From Plutella xylostella (taxonomy: Eukaryota > Arthropoda > Insecta > Lepidoptera > Plutellidae), in contig NC_063993.1 of assembly GCF_932276165.1 (NCBI RefSeq), forward strand, positions 4,102,001 to 4,166,000: a stretch of DNA of 64,000 nucleotides. The letters are read 5' to 3'. The translations under genes and the position numbers were made by a program. This document shows, in pieces, positions 1 to 11,950 of this stretch; within the stretch, counting starts at the first letter, position 1, and every line of letters begins with the position of its first letter. The notes beneath the pieces are model-generated. The model saw nothing but the letters and a program-made list of their open reading frames with translations. It did no database searches and was not told the DNA's origin.

Positions 1-138
1 GTTGCTTAGGAATATTGACTCGTCCGCGGGAATAAGAAATATGTTTTCATGGCCCAGTTGATGCTGGTGTCTGTAAGGAAAATAAGTTTACGTTAGAAAA
101 ATGCTCTCACATCTTTGCCGTCAAGTGAAGCCATAAAG

Positions 139-318
139 GCAGATTTAGATGGGGTCAGTGACTGACGCCAAAATCGAAACAAGTAAATTGATATCAAGTC
201 AGTAGTGGCGGAAAATCAGTGCTGACTTGTAAATTTTCATATAAATATTTTAAGTCAGTCGAGTCAGCGCTCACTTGTTTAGATTTTGGCGCCAGTCACT
301 AACCCTGTCTAAATCTGC
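139..318. mobile_element. Foldback/MITE-like element
   Basis: About 45 bp at the left (GCAGATTTAGA..., then GACGCCAAAATCGAAACAAGT spaced within it) is repeated in inverted orientation at the right (ACTTGTTTAGATTTTGGCG ... TCTAAATCTGC). The arms contain a few mismatches and enclose about 90 bp, which includes smaller AAGTCAGT/AGTCAGCGCT repeats. There is no coding potential. This is consistent with a short non-autonomous DNA transposon. The flanks (ATAAA on both sides) may be part of a target duplication, but that is uncertain. Confidence 0.7.
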
Positions 319-1342
319 TATAAAACAACGCCTTGAAAATAGACAAATGGGCAATTCTGTGAATAAAACGGGCCTTATATATTCTTCACGACGTGAGTCT
401 ACGCAACGGGCATCTATCACGCGTCGGCAACTTGTCACTCACGGGGATGTGGGAGCGGCTAATAGCCACGTATTAATTTCCCCAAATTTATCGCCCTTCC
501 AATTTGGGATCCTCTTACACATCCACAAATTAATAGGTAAAATGAGACCCTTGGATTTGGTGAAATGGTGACAACATAACGTAACATAAATACTCCCGCC
601 TGGTTCTAATGCTGTGCTCCCTTGCGGAGAACGATTTTGGTGGCTGTAATTAAATTTAAATGTAAACATATTATAGGCATTGAGCACATGGAATGGGCCT
701 CTTGAATAAATTAACTAGTCAGGTATGTTGTACTTAATTGAAAGTCTCTGAATTTATTCTTTAGCAATGTACATAACAGCTACCTATAATACATTATTAT
801 GATTCTACACTGTATAGTGTACATGTATAAATAATTGTCATAGTTTCGGCTGAAAACAGGCAACTAAAGTGTTATTACTAGGACGAGGCTGTAGGCGCCA
901 TCAGTACACTTACTATTAATTAAAACTTCGGGAATACATGTCGCTGAAAATATACATGTCTATTTACATAAAACAGTTCGTATGTTAACTGAGTCTGAAC
1001 TTTATCTGAAAATTTATAGTTTTACGCTCCATCCTCCATAAAGGGCTGCCCTAGTTTTAAATGTCAAAGGTTATACATATTTAATTTCTTTATGTAGTAC
1101 AATTTTATTACACTTATTTAGAATATTGCTTAACATTTCACTCAACTCAGTACTTGAAGAGTGATTTTTTCATAGCATAAAGGGACCGTAGATTTGAATG
1201 TTTATATTATGGTTTAAAATTCGCGCTTTCCCGATATAAATTAATGATTTCCCGTGTCTTGAACTCTTGAAAGGCGAACAAACGTAAGGACGAACAACAA
1301 AGTGATCCTATAAGGGTTCGTTTTACCTTTTGAGATACAGAA
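319..1342. other. Intergenic, no gene seen
   Basis: AT-rich sequence with only short unsupported ORFs. No splice-supported exon, RNA gene or clear repeat was recognised. Confidence 0.5.
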
Positions 1343-2086
1343 GGTTCTACCTTTTTTGGCATAAGATTTTTTTGCCTAATCTCGTATTGCATAGTAACGT
1401 TTGGTCAAAGTCTCGTTACGCCGAAAATCGTATGGCATAAATCTCGTTTAGTAAAAAGTTATTTCGCATAACATTGTTTAGCCTAATAATGGTATGGCCA
1501 AATCTTGAATAGCCTAATAATGCTATGGCATAGGTTTATACAAAGTAATAATATTCGTTTGGCTTTAACTTCGACGGAGCGTCTCCCAACATAGCGCAAA
1601 CTGGTGCCTTGTATTGTTTCCGCTGTTTGAAAAACGCTCCGCTCCGCTTCGCTGCGCTCCGCTTTGGTTTTGATGAACATGTGCCCTAACACGCTCCTCC
1701 TCGCTTTGCTCGTCGTCGCACCTATTTTTAGGTTTCGATCTCATGGGGTTTGTAATAATTATATTGGTCGTTAACTTTCGATTTTTTGATCATACAATAT
1801 CGTGATTTTCGGGATGTAGGAGAAAAATACCAAAATTTGTACATTTACTACATACTTAATAAGATAACATTAGGAGAAACAAGATTATACATAGGTATAG
1901 ACGAACATAAATTTGAGCAAACGAAACTTAGGTGTTTAAAGATTGTGCCTAAAGAGTTTTAGACGAAACGAGCCTTATGCCACATAAGTCTTGGCAAAGT
2001 GATGGTTCGGCCAAAAAAGTTTAAACCATACGAGTTATGCGAAATGAGTTTTGGTCAATAAAGATTATGCCAGATGAGCGGAACCC
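1343..2086 (+). mobile_element. Family A split-array element, copy 1
   Basis: A 744 bp unit bounded by GGTTCTACC... and ...GCGGAACCC, an imperfect inverted terminus that continues into TTTGGCATAA on both sides. The left arm (about 1355-1550) reads as roughly a dozen degenerate 15-16 bp units near the pattern TATGGCATAAATCTCG. The right arm (about 1890-2080) carries the same units in reverse complement. Between them is a GC-rich core with CGCTCCGCTCCGCTTCGCTG (about 1634) and CACGCTCCTCCTCGCTTTGC (about 1690). A second copy lies inverted at 62817-63565. No ORF of note, so it is presumed non-autonomous. Superfamily not identified. Confidence 0.75.
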
Positions 2087-4599
2087 GATACCGAACCATC
2101 AAGAAAAAAATTAATCACTCATGCCCTGCAAGTAGGTGTGGATTACCCGAAAAGAGGCATCTAAATATATCTTTTCGTGCTCAGGGAAAGTTGCATTAAG
2201 TATAAGCATTTTTCTATCCTTGGGTAACAATTTACTGTTGGACATATATATAATCTATCCAACAATATTTTTACAATAGCCCAGATTTTGTGGAATTACT
2301 TGAATTTTCTAATCCCTTGTGCCCACAGCCGTTATATTTTAATTAAGGTTTTATAGCTTTCATATCTTTACGCAGAATCCTCTCTGAACAAAAGGTAGGT
2401 CTCGAAAGATTTAATTATTGGTTATTGGTAAGGCTCTATTGGTCTTGCGAGCCGGCAATGCTTTTTAAAGAGATCAAAGCCCATAATGAAAGTTTAACGC
2501 GTAATTAAATGAAAAATCATCAGTAATTTTCAAGACTTATCTGGCAAACTCACAGAGCAGCAATACAATGAATTGTGTTATCTCGACCATAAAACTAAAG
2601 TTTGCAACATTACTCGAATTAAGAGCTTCGTGCTCTGTTTTAATGTGAAAGTTTCGAAATCGCAATGTAATTTTGAACATCTAATTACACAGTCACTACA
2701 ACTATGTAATGTAACCTACCTATCTATGTATGTACCTAATAAGATTTCGCTGCTAAAAGCTTCGGTAGTGTGACATTTAGCTTGGAGTTTCATTATGTGG
2801 TTTGCCGCGGGTTACTCGCAATGTAACCCCGAGTGCGGAAGAATGCTGCCTCCCCCCGCCTGTCCCCTACCCCTAGCCCCACCACCCTTCCCCGCCCCTC
2901 AACAAGGAATTCGCGATAGAACTGAATAACATTAATAACTACCAACTTTACTTACATCACGCGCAACAATACCAACTGTGTGCAGTTGCAATACTAGCTA
3001 ATGCATACGGTAAAAGGTCACATATTTAAGTCGCCGTCGGCTTGCTGTTAATTAACTAACTTCAAATAAGCATTAGTTGATTAAATTACAAAGTTGAGGT
3101 TGAGTTAGGTATGACTTATTCGTTGTACTGTTGAATACAAACTGATTATATAGTTTAGTCCGATTAGCATTCGTATCCGAATATTACCATTTCCATGACA
3201 AAAGGGACGCGATTAAATCACGGCTGGATGTTTCCAATTATCCAGCGACTGGAATAGGAATAATCTGCGTAAACTCGCACAGTGTAAAGATAACATGGCG
3301 GCGTGTGACTGCCGCAAGATGGACGACCTGTCTGGTCAGTATCAGAACCCGCTGACTTATTGTGAAAAGTTACAGCAAATCCTCGCCCTGCCACTTTATT
3401 TGACAAATGGTTTAGAAGTTACGAAAGCAATCTGCTACTATCTAGGTGCAGCTAGCTACTACAAGAATTTATCCCAGAGTGTGACTTTAGTTTTACCTTG
3501 CGGGAATTCAGCACGCTAGTGACAGGGTAACAAAGTTTTGCGACAACAGCTTTCAGACAGGCAACTACTAATATGTACTCTAGTTATTGAAATCTCAAAA
3601 CTAAACACAAACACTAACAAAGTTACATCATCATAGAGCACTCGCCGCTTGTAAAATGAGTATAAACAATACTTGCAAGCAGACTTCAATCAAATTCGAT
3701 TATGCTAAACGTACACAAATTCCATCTACTTTTAGACTGGACATCACAAAGCGATGATGTGATGCGGCGAATGGATTGAATTCAGGCGACAATTTAAAAG
3801 ATGCCAGCGGATATATTTTCGTCCGCAGCTACTAGTAGTTTATCTAAGAAGTCAGTTTGAATGGGCGACGTCGTAAACCCGATTTTACTTTATTTCCCTC
3901 GGGAAAAGCGTTTTGGTTAGAAAATTCAACCCATGCCCCGAACGCCTCCTTTTCAATGCTCTACATTTGTTGATTCCGTTGAGTGTACGATTTATAACCT
4001 CATTTATTTGTTACTTTTCATACTTCCCATCTAAAACTCGTTTAACTCTCACTTTATGTTTTACAAGAGGATTGGTCTTAAAATGTGTGTTCTTTATTCC
4101 GAGATTTTCTTAAGGCGTCTTTTAGACAATCTATAGGAAGTGCAAGAAAATAACATCACATTATATTGAGTGCTTTCATAATTCGCGATGAAAGGTTCGC
4201 CTTGTATCTGTACATAATAAGATCAATGTTTCGGTAGATAGGTAGGTACTTTACTTTCTTGTGACTTTACCTACTTAGGTAGGTATATATACACACTTTT
4301 TTTTAAAAAAGGACAAGGTAAATTACACTTTTTACAGAAGGACGGACGGTTCTATTCTGTTCTGATACTAAAGGTCCTTGGTCCTGGCTACCTAAATAAT
4401 AATACTATGTAGAGTGATTGATTGTAATTTTTATTTTAATTATACGATTGCCGATTGGTGACGCTATCTAGCCATTAATTATAGTAGGTACCTATTCATC
4501 ATCAACCAACAATAATTACCCTCTCCTGGTATCTAGGTTTCGTTAGTCATTTTGCATTGATCGTGTAATAGAAAATTGATTCTGAATTATCTGAATATG
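2087..4599. other. Intergenic, C-rich tract at 2851-2900
   Basis: No gene was recognised. A pyrimidine-rich tract dominated by C lies at about 2851-2900, a strand-asymmetric simple-sequence stretch. The ORF at 3295-3519 overlaps an antisense ORF and has no supporting splice sites or recognisable domain. Confidence 0.4.
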
Positions 4600-4735
4600 A
4601 CGTGCAGGCAAGGCCTAGGTCTTGGACTAGGCCTTGGACTAGGCCTAAACCCTTCCTTCATTGGAAGGAGACCCGTGCCCCAGCAGTGGGGACGTAATGG
4701 GTCGTGATGATGATGATGAATGATGATGACGTGCA
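4600..4735 (+). mobile_element. RTE-type LINE 3' tail fragment
   Basis: Contains the repeated phrase GGACTAGGCC, then CTTCCTTCATTGGAAGGAGA, GTGCCCCAGCAGTGGGGACG, and a (TGATGA)n run. This matches the remembered 3' end of lepidopteran RTE-like LINEs. Only the tail is present, so this is a 5'-truncated insertion. A related tail lies at 27420-27640. Confidence 0.7.
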
Positions 4736-5289
4736 GGCAACGGAGTGAAATTTCTTTTCACAATCTTATTGTAATTATTTTTTTAACCGTTTTGTAGATA
4801 GATAAGACGTCGTATTGCCCGAGGGCCGTAATAAGCGTAAAACTGAGGTTAAGATGCAAATCAGGACTCAGGACCAAGTGGTGGGTGCTAATAAAAATGG
4901 TAATCTTATACCTTATTTTAAAATTTTGAAGACAACTGTCTTATCCTTAGCGTTTTTGTATGTTTTTTTTAAGGCATGACAAATAAAAATCTAATGAGAA
5001 GTTTAAATATAGGTATGTACCTTATCTACTTATACTATATATATATATTTTACAAATAAAAAAATACAATGTTTATTTCTGTGTAAAATAATAAATTACA
5101 ACTGATGTTTATTTTCTGTATAAAGGGTTTCGATTTAGAGCACCCTACGGTACGTGAAATATGAAAGCCTCACATTACAGATAGGTGTGGGCCCCCAACA
5201 TTCTTGAGTTATGAAACACTCAGGATAATAATAATTATATTGACTTTGGATTCTAGGTTCGTATTTTTGTCATAGGCTATTTATCTTAC

Positions 5290-5502
5290 ACTAGCTGTCC
5301 CCGCGAGCTTCGCTTCGCCTTAAAAAGTTTTCCCGTGGGAATTCCGGGATAAAAAGTAGCCTATGTTCTTTCTCAGGGTCTTAACCATATGTATACCAAA
5401 TTTCATTCAAATCAGTTCAGTAGTTTTGGCGTGAAAGAGTAACAGACAGACAGACAGACAGACAGACACAGTTACTTTCGCATTTATAATATTAGTTAGG
5501 AT
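5290..5502 (-). mobile_element. Lep1/MINE-like element
   Basis: Reads CTAGCTGTCCCCGCGAGCTT at the left, then TTTTCCCGTGGGAATTCC, a (CAGA)n microsatellite at about 5442-5467, and ends at ATTTATAATATTAGTTAGG. Copies at 8048-8264 (opposite orientation) and 17149-17365 (same orientation) share this order throughout. The layout, with a GTCT/CAGA microsatellite and ends lacking inverted repeats, matches what I recall of the non-autonomous Helitron-like Lep1/MINE family of Lepidoptera. Confidence 0.75.
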
Positions 5503-6315
5503 AATAGCAATGCGTAAAATAACGATTTTAAGAAATGTAAAATATATTTTCCTCAAATAAGTACCTACCTTTTCCCGCGTCAATTCAGAGAACTGACGAC
5601 AGAAATATCCGCGTAATTGAATCACCTTACTTTAAAACTAAGTTTAAGTTTGAAGGCTGAAGTTAAAAAGTTTATCGAAACCCTTTTATATCCTCGCAGT
5701 TCCTTTTAACTCGGTCTTGAAAGTTACGGAGTTTTTTTTTCTTTTTATACATAACAGCCACAGTCCACTCCTTGGCGAAAAACTCCTCAAGTCAGCTGGT
5801 TTAGAAGTACATATACGAAAAATATATATTAGGTAGGTAGGTACTAAAGGTACGTTTAGATGAGCAACGATTGAACTCATAAATTATTGAACCGAGTTAA
5901 ACATATTTTTGTCTATTTGTGATTCTAGGTAAGTACTAGAATGTTACATTATCCCACAGTGCTGACAAAGGCTCTCCTTATCCTGGTTTTGGAAGGCAAA
6001 GCTATCGTAAAAAATGGTGTTATATGAAAACTATAAGACGTATTGTTTAACTTTGAATAGACTCTCTAAGATTCTGCAAATAAACCCCTTCACCTTCACT
6101 TAATTTCTTCATACAGAACAAAACCCGTAGTGCCAATTAACGAAGACACGCTTAGAGTGGAGTGTACTACACCTCGTGTGCAGTTTACGACGCGGAAACG
6201 TGTCAACTACAGTGGAGGTCTGGGCAGCTATTCAGCAGACTGGCGCCGTATTCCTGCCAACTTAGCGGTTGTAAAACGATAGTTAGAAAGATAGATAAAA
6301 GAAAAAAAAGAAAAA

Positions 6316-6566
6316 AACACGCACTCACGCCTTGTACTACTGTACTCCCTTGCGGGTAGGCAGAGGTACATTGCTGCACCCACTTTTCGCCAGAGTGTTA
6401 TGTTAGTCCCAATGTAATAGGGGGCGGGCCTATTGCCATTTTACGGGCACATCCAAGACCCGAGAACAAATATCTGTGTTTAAACAAATATCTCCCCAGC
6501 CGGGAATCGAACCCGGGACCATCGGCTCAGTAGTCAGGGTCACTAACCACTACGCCATTCGGTCGT
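6316..6566 (-). mobile_element. tRNA-derived SINE, copy 1
   Basis: On the minus strand the element starts with a tRNA-like head: ATGGCGTAGTGGTTAGTGAC (box A-like), then GGTTCGATTCCCGG (box B). A body containing GATGTGCCCGTAAAATGGCA follows, ending near GCGTGAGTGCGTGT. Near-identical copies are at 10140-10394 (minus) and 59264-59525 (plus). Short ORFs crossing these copies, with translations such as PGIEPGTIGS, are by-products of the tRNA-like head. Confidence 0.85.
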
Positions 6567-8047
6567 CATATAAATCAGTCAGATAAAAGAAAGTTTTTTT
6601 TTTTAATGTACTTATGTGAAATGAAAAATATGCAACACCAGAAAAGGGTTCAGAGGGCTAGTGCGTATGTTAGCAGTGAAACCTAGCTCAAAATAGAGAA
6701 TATGCATATTATGCATTTCCATTTATTTTTTTATTCGACATTTTACACAACGTTTGTAATTTTATTTCAAGTAGGTATTTTTATTTGGGTATTTTTTTTA
6801 ATTCAAAGTTATAACAAAGTGTATAATATGCAAACAATTAACGTGAATTTAAAGAAACCGATAGATTTAAGAAACCCAAAAATCCGTACACCGATGTCAC
6901 GATGTTACTTTAGAATCGCTGAGTGGTCCGGAATACTGCGCCTGCATTGTGGCACCGTGGATCTTTGTGTGCATCGCCGGAGTTGGGCTGCCAGTCTCCG
7001 CTGTAAGGACTGCGTGTTCAATTGTGTCATCGACATTTCGATACTGTGTGGCCGTTGGATGGACACTAGAAATGACAATAGCTATATCTAAACTTAGGTT
7101 TGATAGTAATCTTGAACTATTTTTTAAATCATTTATGAATAAAACCGGTAGGTATTTCCTATCTATAACACTAGAAAACTCACCGTTGGATGGATTTTAG
7201 GAAATTTATATCTCATAATTAACTCTACTCTTATAAATTCGATTGTTTTAGGGTTAATTCTCGAACTTGCATTTCCCAGAATCTATCCGAGAGTACATTG
7301 TCTAGGGTCAGACCGAAACGAAATATTTGCTTTTTATAGTAGGGGTACGATCAGCTGCATAAGTAGCTGTAACTGTCAATGTTTTAATAGGCAGCTTGTG
7401 AGTTTGACAAGATACAAAATTGTATGTACAGCAGATCTACTCATGCAGCTGACTGTACATAAAAATTTAATGTACAGCTGCTTTATTCCTACCGTTCCGT
7501 TTATTAGTTAGACCTGAGTGTATGTAACTATGTATATGATACGAATGATCTATTCCAATCCTAATAGCTTTTTCTTATCCATCATGAAGCTCAACGAAAA
7601 TACGAGCACCAAATTACAAAATCCACCCGAACTCTGCCAGGGAAAATAGTTCACACTACGAGTCATCCCGTGATAGATAGGACATGGCTTTCCCATCACA
7701 GATATCATCTATTTTAATTATACGGTTTATGTCATGCACACCGCCACTGCCATTACTACACCTAGGTACTTAAATTGGCGCCGTATAGACCTATTCAAAG
7801 AATATTATAATTAGGAATTATGATTAGTCTGCGAGATTTTTATTAGGTATAGTTACTTGAAACCGCAACCAAACGAGTCCTGTATATTTTATTATAAGTT
7901 TGGACTACACATGCGTTCGAAGCTAAGACAAGTACCTAAGCCACGTTGGAAGGTGTGGTGTGGTAGGAATAGACAGCTTTTTATTTATGAGGATATTATT
8001 TTGATCGAGACTTTTATTAGCTGCATTAAACTAAGTACCTACGTGTA
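6567..8047. other. Intergenic, possible small inverted element
   Basis: No gene recognised. At about 7340-7500, CAGCTG-containing phrases (AGCTGCATAAGTAGCTGTA, GTACAGCTGC) recur in both orientations between TAGGGGTA and TTCCTACC. This suggests a weak, degraded TIR element. The ORFs at 6702-7200 lack splice or domain support. Confidence 0.35.
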
Positions 8048-8264
8048 ATCCTAACTAATATTATAAATGCGAAAGTAACTGAGTCTGTGTGTCTTTCTGT
8101 CTGTCTGTCTGTTACTCTTTCACGCCAAAACAACTGAACGGATTTGAATGAAATTTGGTATACATATGGTCTAGACCCTGAGAAAGAACATAGGCTACTT
8201 TTTATCCCGGAATTCCCACGGGAAAACTTTTTAAGGCGAAGCGGAGCTCGCGGGAACAGCTAGT
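8048..8264 (+). mobile_element. Lep1/MINE-like element
   Basis: Inverted relative to the copy at 5290-5502. It begins ATCCTAACTAATATTATAAA, contains CTGTCTGTCTGTCTG at about 8098-8111, and ends CGCGGGAACAGCTAGT. The order of blocks is the same as in the other two copies, read on the opposite strand. Confidence 0.75.
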
Positions 8265-10139
8265 TGGTGAAATAAAGTCAAAAAACTAACATGCACGTAC
8301 ACTATTATTAGCATTGTCATAGCTTCCGACATTGTAGACGGCGGAGTGTACATTTGTACATTAGTTACATGACTAGTGCATGCACCGTGACAGGAGCGAC
8401 GTTGCGGTAAACAAGTTCTATTTGTGACTGAACGTTGTCCCAAAATAAATACAATTATTATCCCGAAGACCACGTTAGCGGATTAGTATAATGTGTCAAT
8501 GTAAAAACGTAGCTGTGTACAGTCTGGAGCAAGAAAACCTGACCCTTCTCAGAGTGACAAGTCTATAGCTTTAATGTACGCAATTGCACTACATCGTTTT
8601 TTATTAACAAATATCAGATCAAAAAGACTACTAAGTAAATTGAAGTGTTAATTGATGAATGTAAAATTATATGGATTACCTTTCGCTTTGCAACACTTAC
8701 CAATATTAGCCCGTACAATACCTACGCAAACAAAGGGAAAAGTCTACAAAACAAAAAAAAACAACAAAGTTTTTCTTTTGTGGCAGCCACCACCGTCACC
8801 TGCTCGCTATATCTCAGCGACAGAGGAACTTCGACTATTACTTTTTTTCTTTTGTTTACTTTAAAAAAATATCGACCTATCGACGAAGCTTAATAACTGA
8901 CATAGAATAACGATTATGGCACCGGCAAAATTAAATTCCAGGTAATTTAAGTAAACCTCTGTATGGTGCTAAGGTAATTAATCATTTAATGCTTAAAACC
9001 GAGAAAGGCTGTTCCAGACCCAAAAGGATTAAAGTTAAAGAAAGTTACAACAGAGCTTAAGGGTTACGACTTAAGGGCGAGGCTGCAGGGTAATTCTGAA
9101 GCTTTGAATCTGGTTGAAGATAGCGCGTGCTACTACCTAGATACAATGGGTGTCCACTCAGAGCTAAATCTTTTGTTAAATTATACCTAACTGCGTATTC
9201 AGATTTGATGTAGCATTGTTCTACGCAACAAGCACGTTTCGCAGCTTAATTACCTCCCGTAAAAATGCAGTGGAAATATTTTATAACTACTGCTTGCCTT
9301 TGAGCTTATCACAGCTTTTAAGTTTTTCTGTGGAAAAATCTTAATTAACGCAAGACAGCGTAATTTACTTCAAGGCGCGTTTTAAACTATCTTGCAAAAT
9401 CAGATGCAATACAGGAACTGCCATAAGCACCTAGCGTGTGAGCGAAGCGTATGTCTTTTTGTTTTCCACGGGATTGTTTTTTTTTGTTTGTTGGTATCGT
9501 CCGCCATTCATTTGATTTTTGTTGACGTGTGTTGGAATCCAGGCCGCCCGCTGCCGCCGTGCTCGAATATAGCGCAAAGAAATGCGCTTGTGGGAAACCG
9601 CAACCGGAAACTGTACAGTGTGCGCGCACACCACGCCACGCAGAGGTGGCGCCACTGCCTGTGTCCTGGGGGATCTCGGATATACCTTGGTGGTCGATCT
9701 ATACCTGTGGTCTACATCAGCGCCCCGTGTGCGGCGCGAATGATCAGCTTCGTTGTGGGTGTCATCTTTAATTACACCTTGGGGAATTTAAAATAGTTAT
9801 TTCGAGATAATTTATTAAAGCACGCTCAAATGATGGCATTTTTTATAAAGACTTGTTATGAGGAGTGTTTTTGCCCAAAAAGCCCCGCGCGCCGTGAAAA
9901 GACGAAAAGTATATTTATGTAAATATTAATAATTATAAATTATATATCAAGAATTTTGATACAATACGCGAAAGAAACTATGGAAAATGGCTGCGAGCCA
10001 AACCACGTAGCTCTATATTATTTCACTTCTTGCAAAAAACTAATGAATGAAAGTGAACCAAGTTTAATGACTTTTTTTTATTTGATATAAAATATAAAAT
10101 AAAATAAGTACTTAAGTAATTTATAGAAATAAAAAAAAA
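8265..10139. other. Intergenic, GC-richer patch at 9520-9780
   Basis: No gene was assigned. A local GC-rich stretch at about 9520-9780 carries overlapping ORFs on both strands, but none has recognisable domains. It could be an unannotated non-coding exon or regulatory DNA. Nothing in the sequence decides this. Confidence 0.3.
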
Positions 10140-10394
10140 AACACGCACTCACGCCTTGTACTAATGTACTCCCTTGCGGGGTAGGCAGAGGTGCATTGCT
10201 GCACCCACTTTTCGCCAGAGTGTTATGTTAGTCCCAATGAAATAGGGGGCGGGCCTATTGCCATTTTACGGGCACATCCAAGACCCGAGAACAAATATCT
10301 GTGTTTAAACAAATATCTGCCCCAGCCGGGAATCGAACCCGGGACCATCGGCTCAGTAGTCAGGGTCACTAACCACTACGCCATTCGGTCGTCA
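10140..10394 (-). mobile_element. tRNA-derived SINE, copy 2
   Basis: Near-identical to the SINE at 6316-6566 and in the same orientation. On the minus strand it has the box A-like GGCGTAGTGGTTAGTGACC, box B GGTTCGATTCCCGG, and the same body and tail. A poly-A/T stretch (AAAAAAAAAA) precedes it on the plus strand. That corresponds to the 3' end of the minus-strand element and fits retroposition. Confidence 0.85.
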
Positions 10395-10772
10395 CGTTTT
10401 TTAGAAATAAAAAAGCTCCAAAATACAAGTACCTACCTACTTCGTTTATTTATTGTATGTATGTTGCTATTGGTACCTATGTATTAGCTACTGTACTTAT
10501 GCTATGGTATTAGACGGTACGGTATTTTATTTCATAGAAAATATTAACAAGAGACAATTTCATTTTCATAGCTCTGTAAAACTTTTATAACCATTCCTTT
10601 GCTTTAATACTTAATTTTGCAAAGCAAATAAGACTTGTTTTTATATACAATCGTTTCATTTTATAACAGTGTTATCAAATTTTACAAAGGTACATTTTAT
10701 ACAATGTTATAACATCGAAAATGCGAGATACAAAATTAAATTATAATGTAATCATTTTAGTACGTCATTTTA

Positions 10773-11950
10773 TACAGGGTGTTGCAAAAAGCAATATAAA
10801 ATATCTAAGCCCGAAAATGAAGTCAAAATTCGCGAAAATTCCTTGACTAAGATCTCAATGCACGTAGAATATGTGCATTATGAAAATTACACAACAACAG
10901 ATGGAACCTATACAGACTAAGTATTAGTATATACATTACACGACTTCGCATGTTCTATGTAATAAGTACAGAATTATTATTTTTTTACTTATTATTTTAT
11001 AAATTTTGGAGCCACAAACAGTGAACAAACTTTATCAAAGTTCCTTTTTCGTTCCTCAGCCTCCTCAGTAGAGTTTGAGGTCACACCAGAATTTTGTGAA
11101 TTTGTTCAAAACAAAATGCATTAAGTATTTCGGTTATCTTGAAACCCATAAAGCACGGCAGTTATTTTTAACTACGCAATAAGCATTTTATATTTTGATC
11201 ACAATAAGTCTCTCCTTTTTGCCGTATCAAAGGAAATTATCGCAAAAAAACAATGAAAAGTTGTGAAATGGTTTCATTGTTTTAATATTGATAAAACAGT
11301 TTGTTTACTAAAATAATGACAAGCGTAGCCTACCTACATTAATAAACCACCTACCCTTAAATATAAAAAAGTGAAATAACAAAAAACAACATTAAAAACA
11401 AACTTACACTTTTCTTTTCTTCTCACAATCCCTTTCATAAATAACTAATCGATAAAAATAACCACCTAGTGTGTCTACACCAATTATGTCACTGTGTATT
11501 TAGAATGTAAGCTTTATCTGTAAGTACCCTAAGATAGTTTTTATTAATGAGAAATGTCGTGTGAGTGCCAGTGTGCGGTAAAACCTAAACTGGTTTTTGT
11601 CACACTGTTAGTATTTAAGTCTTTATTGTAAAAATATGTTTGATTAATAAATAATAATAAATAATAAAAAGCCAAGAAGAGAATGTGTAAAGGCTGATAC
11701 GATATTAGTCAGATCTCTCCGGTCATTAGGAAAGGTGCGCAGCAGGCTGGCTGCGTATTTTGAACCATAATTATACAGGGTGTTGCAAAAAGGGTAAACA
11801 AAGCCGATAGGATTGACTCAGGGGGTCATTCTGAACTACTTTTGCTCTACGAGTTTTGAAAATTCATGATAATAAAAAAATATTTTCCATAGAAACTTTG
11901 TTGGTCACGTGACTTTTTACTATGGAGAACGAATATTTTTATAATTGATT
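10773..11950 (+). mobile_element. Fragments of a TACAGGGTGTTGCAAAAAG element
   Basis: The phrase TACAGGGTGTTGCAAAAAG occurs at about 10776 and 11776. The second copy continues through TTGGTCACGTGACTTTTTAC at about 11910. Related pieces lie at 20880-20975, which shares the GGTCACGTGACTTTTTA block, and inverted at 33330-33361 (TTGCAACACCCTGTATA) in a Pop2 intron. These are parts of one dispersed repeat family with TACAGGGTGT-type ends. It is probably a DNA transposon, but no complete copy can be bounded here. Confidence 0.5.

Noticed and set aside
9387..9796. Four overlapping ORFs on both strands, up to 134 codons
   Set aside because: They are open frames caused by locally raised GC content. 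The translations look random and no exon borders fit.
10191..10487. ORF with translation containing PGIEPGTIGSV (also at 59253-59474)
   Set aside because: It crosses the antisense of the tRNA-like head of a SINE. This phrase is a familiar spurious peptide from tRNA box B.
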